Part shown: positions 62,700 to 64,000 of the stretch, piece after piece
How positions within the stretch are numbered: position 1 is the stretch's first letter
Layout of the letters: every line of letters starts with the position of its first letter
From: Actinernus sp. WN-2022
Lineage: Eukaryota > Cnidaria > Anthozoa > Actiniaria > Actinernidae
Direction: 5' to 3'
Assembly (NCBI GenBank): GCA_030867875.1
Contig: JAOWCC010001501.1
Span: forward strand, 21,481,524-21,545,523
DNA: 64,000 nucleotides
Notes under the pieces: model-generated
Seen by the model: only the letters and a program-made list of their open reading frames with translations
Databases searched by the model: none
Told to the model about the DNA's origin: nothing
Program-made: the position numbers and the translations under genes

Positions 62700-64000
62700 C
62701 GATCGCTACCAGATTTACCAGATTTACCTGATATACTTTATTGAATATTCTATTCTAACTATCATTTTTTCTTATAAACTACATTCATTAGTTTTTGTAA
62801 TTTAGATAAACAAAGGATGACTAGTTTCTGTAAAAAGCTACTGTACGTCAGTGTTGGCGGGGAAGATAAAAATGGCAAAGGCCTAACTCACGGCTCTCGA
62901 CCAATCAGAGGCAACTTGTGTCCCACGCGGCGGCAGACAGCATCGTGTTTATAGCTCTTTTAACAATAAAATACCGCTTAACAGCATCAGATCAAATTCA
63001 TACCATTCACTGAGTCTTACCTGATTCAGTCCTTTTGTCATAACTGAAGATCGATGAAAATTAGCTAGCTTCTTCCGCAGGCAACTCTCCATCGATCACT
63101 GTACGTCTCCCTGTGGAGCAATGGACGCGGGGAACTGGAGAGAGACTAACAGCGGGATGATTCGCTGCCATTTAGAGTACATATCCGGTGAAACTAAACG
63201 ACAGCTACTCCGAACATTTCCGTTCCTTGACATACAATTACTCCATTTAGAAATAATTTATTCACGAGACTCGATACGTAAAGTCATAGCCACATGTTAT
63301 CGACATAGCTAAAACGTCTATCTTATTATTTTTATTACTTAATCGTATTATCTCTTATCCGCATTTTTATTTACGTCATTTTCTTTTGCCTCTCACAACT
63401 GAATCGTGTAATCACTTTTATATTTATACTCGCCATTGTGACGTGCCGGAAATAACATCACATCCATACATCCGGGGACTCAAATTTCCGCGGTATGCTA
63501 GGATTATATAGACTGCCACGCTTAGTCCCCTGTAACGTAAAAAGAGTTTTACGTCTGCTTTCAACATCCTTTTAATTTTGATGACAGGGGTCGTATCCTG
63601 TTAAAAAGTTATTGAACAGTTTGCCTCTCCTTTAAGCTATGCATGAATCATCATTGTTTCAACATTTCTATTCTTCACAGACCAAGAACCCGCGTTCCTT
63701 TCGGCGCGCGAGGTCGTCGCCCACACAGCGGTCAAACGTCTGCGCATGCGTCAAAACTCTTGCAACAACAACATATTCCAAAACAAATTCAAAGCGAGCC
63801 GGCGGCCGTCATTGTTCACACACCCGTTTTCAAACCTTGAAAACTTTTTTGTTAAATTATGAAAAAAAATTGTAAACTCACAGTTTGAAGTTTGTTCAAT
63901 TTCCTGTCGACTGTGAAAATAAAAAGCTTAACTTTCACGTATTTTTCTTAACTTTTGGGGGTAGAAGTTCACAAGCCGAGTTATTTTTAAACGACGGGTT
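62700..64000. other. No gene recognised; possible CpG-rich promoter near 63.7 kb
   Basis: Several short ORFs without domains. CTGCGCATGCGTC at about 63738 is an NRF1-type site in a locally GC-rich stretch (63680-63810), which could be a promoter of a gene outside the window. Confidence 0.3.

Noticed and set aside
62820..63312. 63-codon ORF starting MDAGNWRETNSG
   Set aside because: No domain, no splice support, ordinary length for chance.

Overview
The window is eukaryotic, non-coding-rich, AT-biased DNA. I infer an anthozoan cnidarian, most likely a stony coral. The reasons are spliced genes with large repeat-filled introns, CR1/L2-type LINEs with (ATT)n tails and a 3' stem-loop, tRNA-headed SINEs, many palindromic DNA transposons, and secreted CapA-family genes of a kind I associate with corals. 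No species can be named from the sequence.

The backbone is a tandem pair of paralogous genes on the minus strand. Both encode secreted CapA/PGA_cap-type metallophosphatase-like proteins. Gene B (59671 down to 35773) is complete: seven exons totalling 1170 nt encode 389 residues with a signal peptide. Every junction is in phase, and one intron has a GC donor. Gene A (20676 down to about 4090) has six matching exons. Exons 2-6 have identical lengths to those of B; exon 1 is 6 nt shorter. No exon 7 was found for A. Exons 2-3 of A and B are about 93-96% identical in protein while exons 4-6 are about 60-73%, which suggests gene conversion.

Region by region. 1-4.0 kb: a LINE fragment split by a Harbinger-like element that carries a broken PHD finger, then small palindromes. 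4.1-20.7 kb: gene A. Its intron 4 holds a 94-bp minisatellite and a 36-bp array built from the exon 4 splice donor. Its intron 1 holds several foldback elements and a 4.65-kb satellite of about 106-bp units. 20.7-35.7 kb: intergenic, with SINEs, a pair of inverted ~0.65-kb arms, a Gypsy integrase scrap, a HIRAN-like fragment, and a 2-kb LINE nested in a TTAA-flanked element. 35.7-59.7 kb: gene B. Its introns hold TTAA-flanked elements (one with a SAP-like ORF, one with an AT-hook ORF), SINEs, LINE pieces and a 7.1-kb LTR retrotransposon with gag and protease but no reverse transcriptase. 59.7-64 kb: upstream of gene B, with a decayed LINE into which another LINE piece has inserted.

Apart from the CapA pair I see no complete host gene. 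Most other open reading frames are transposon remains or chance.
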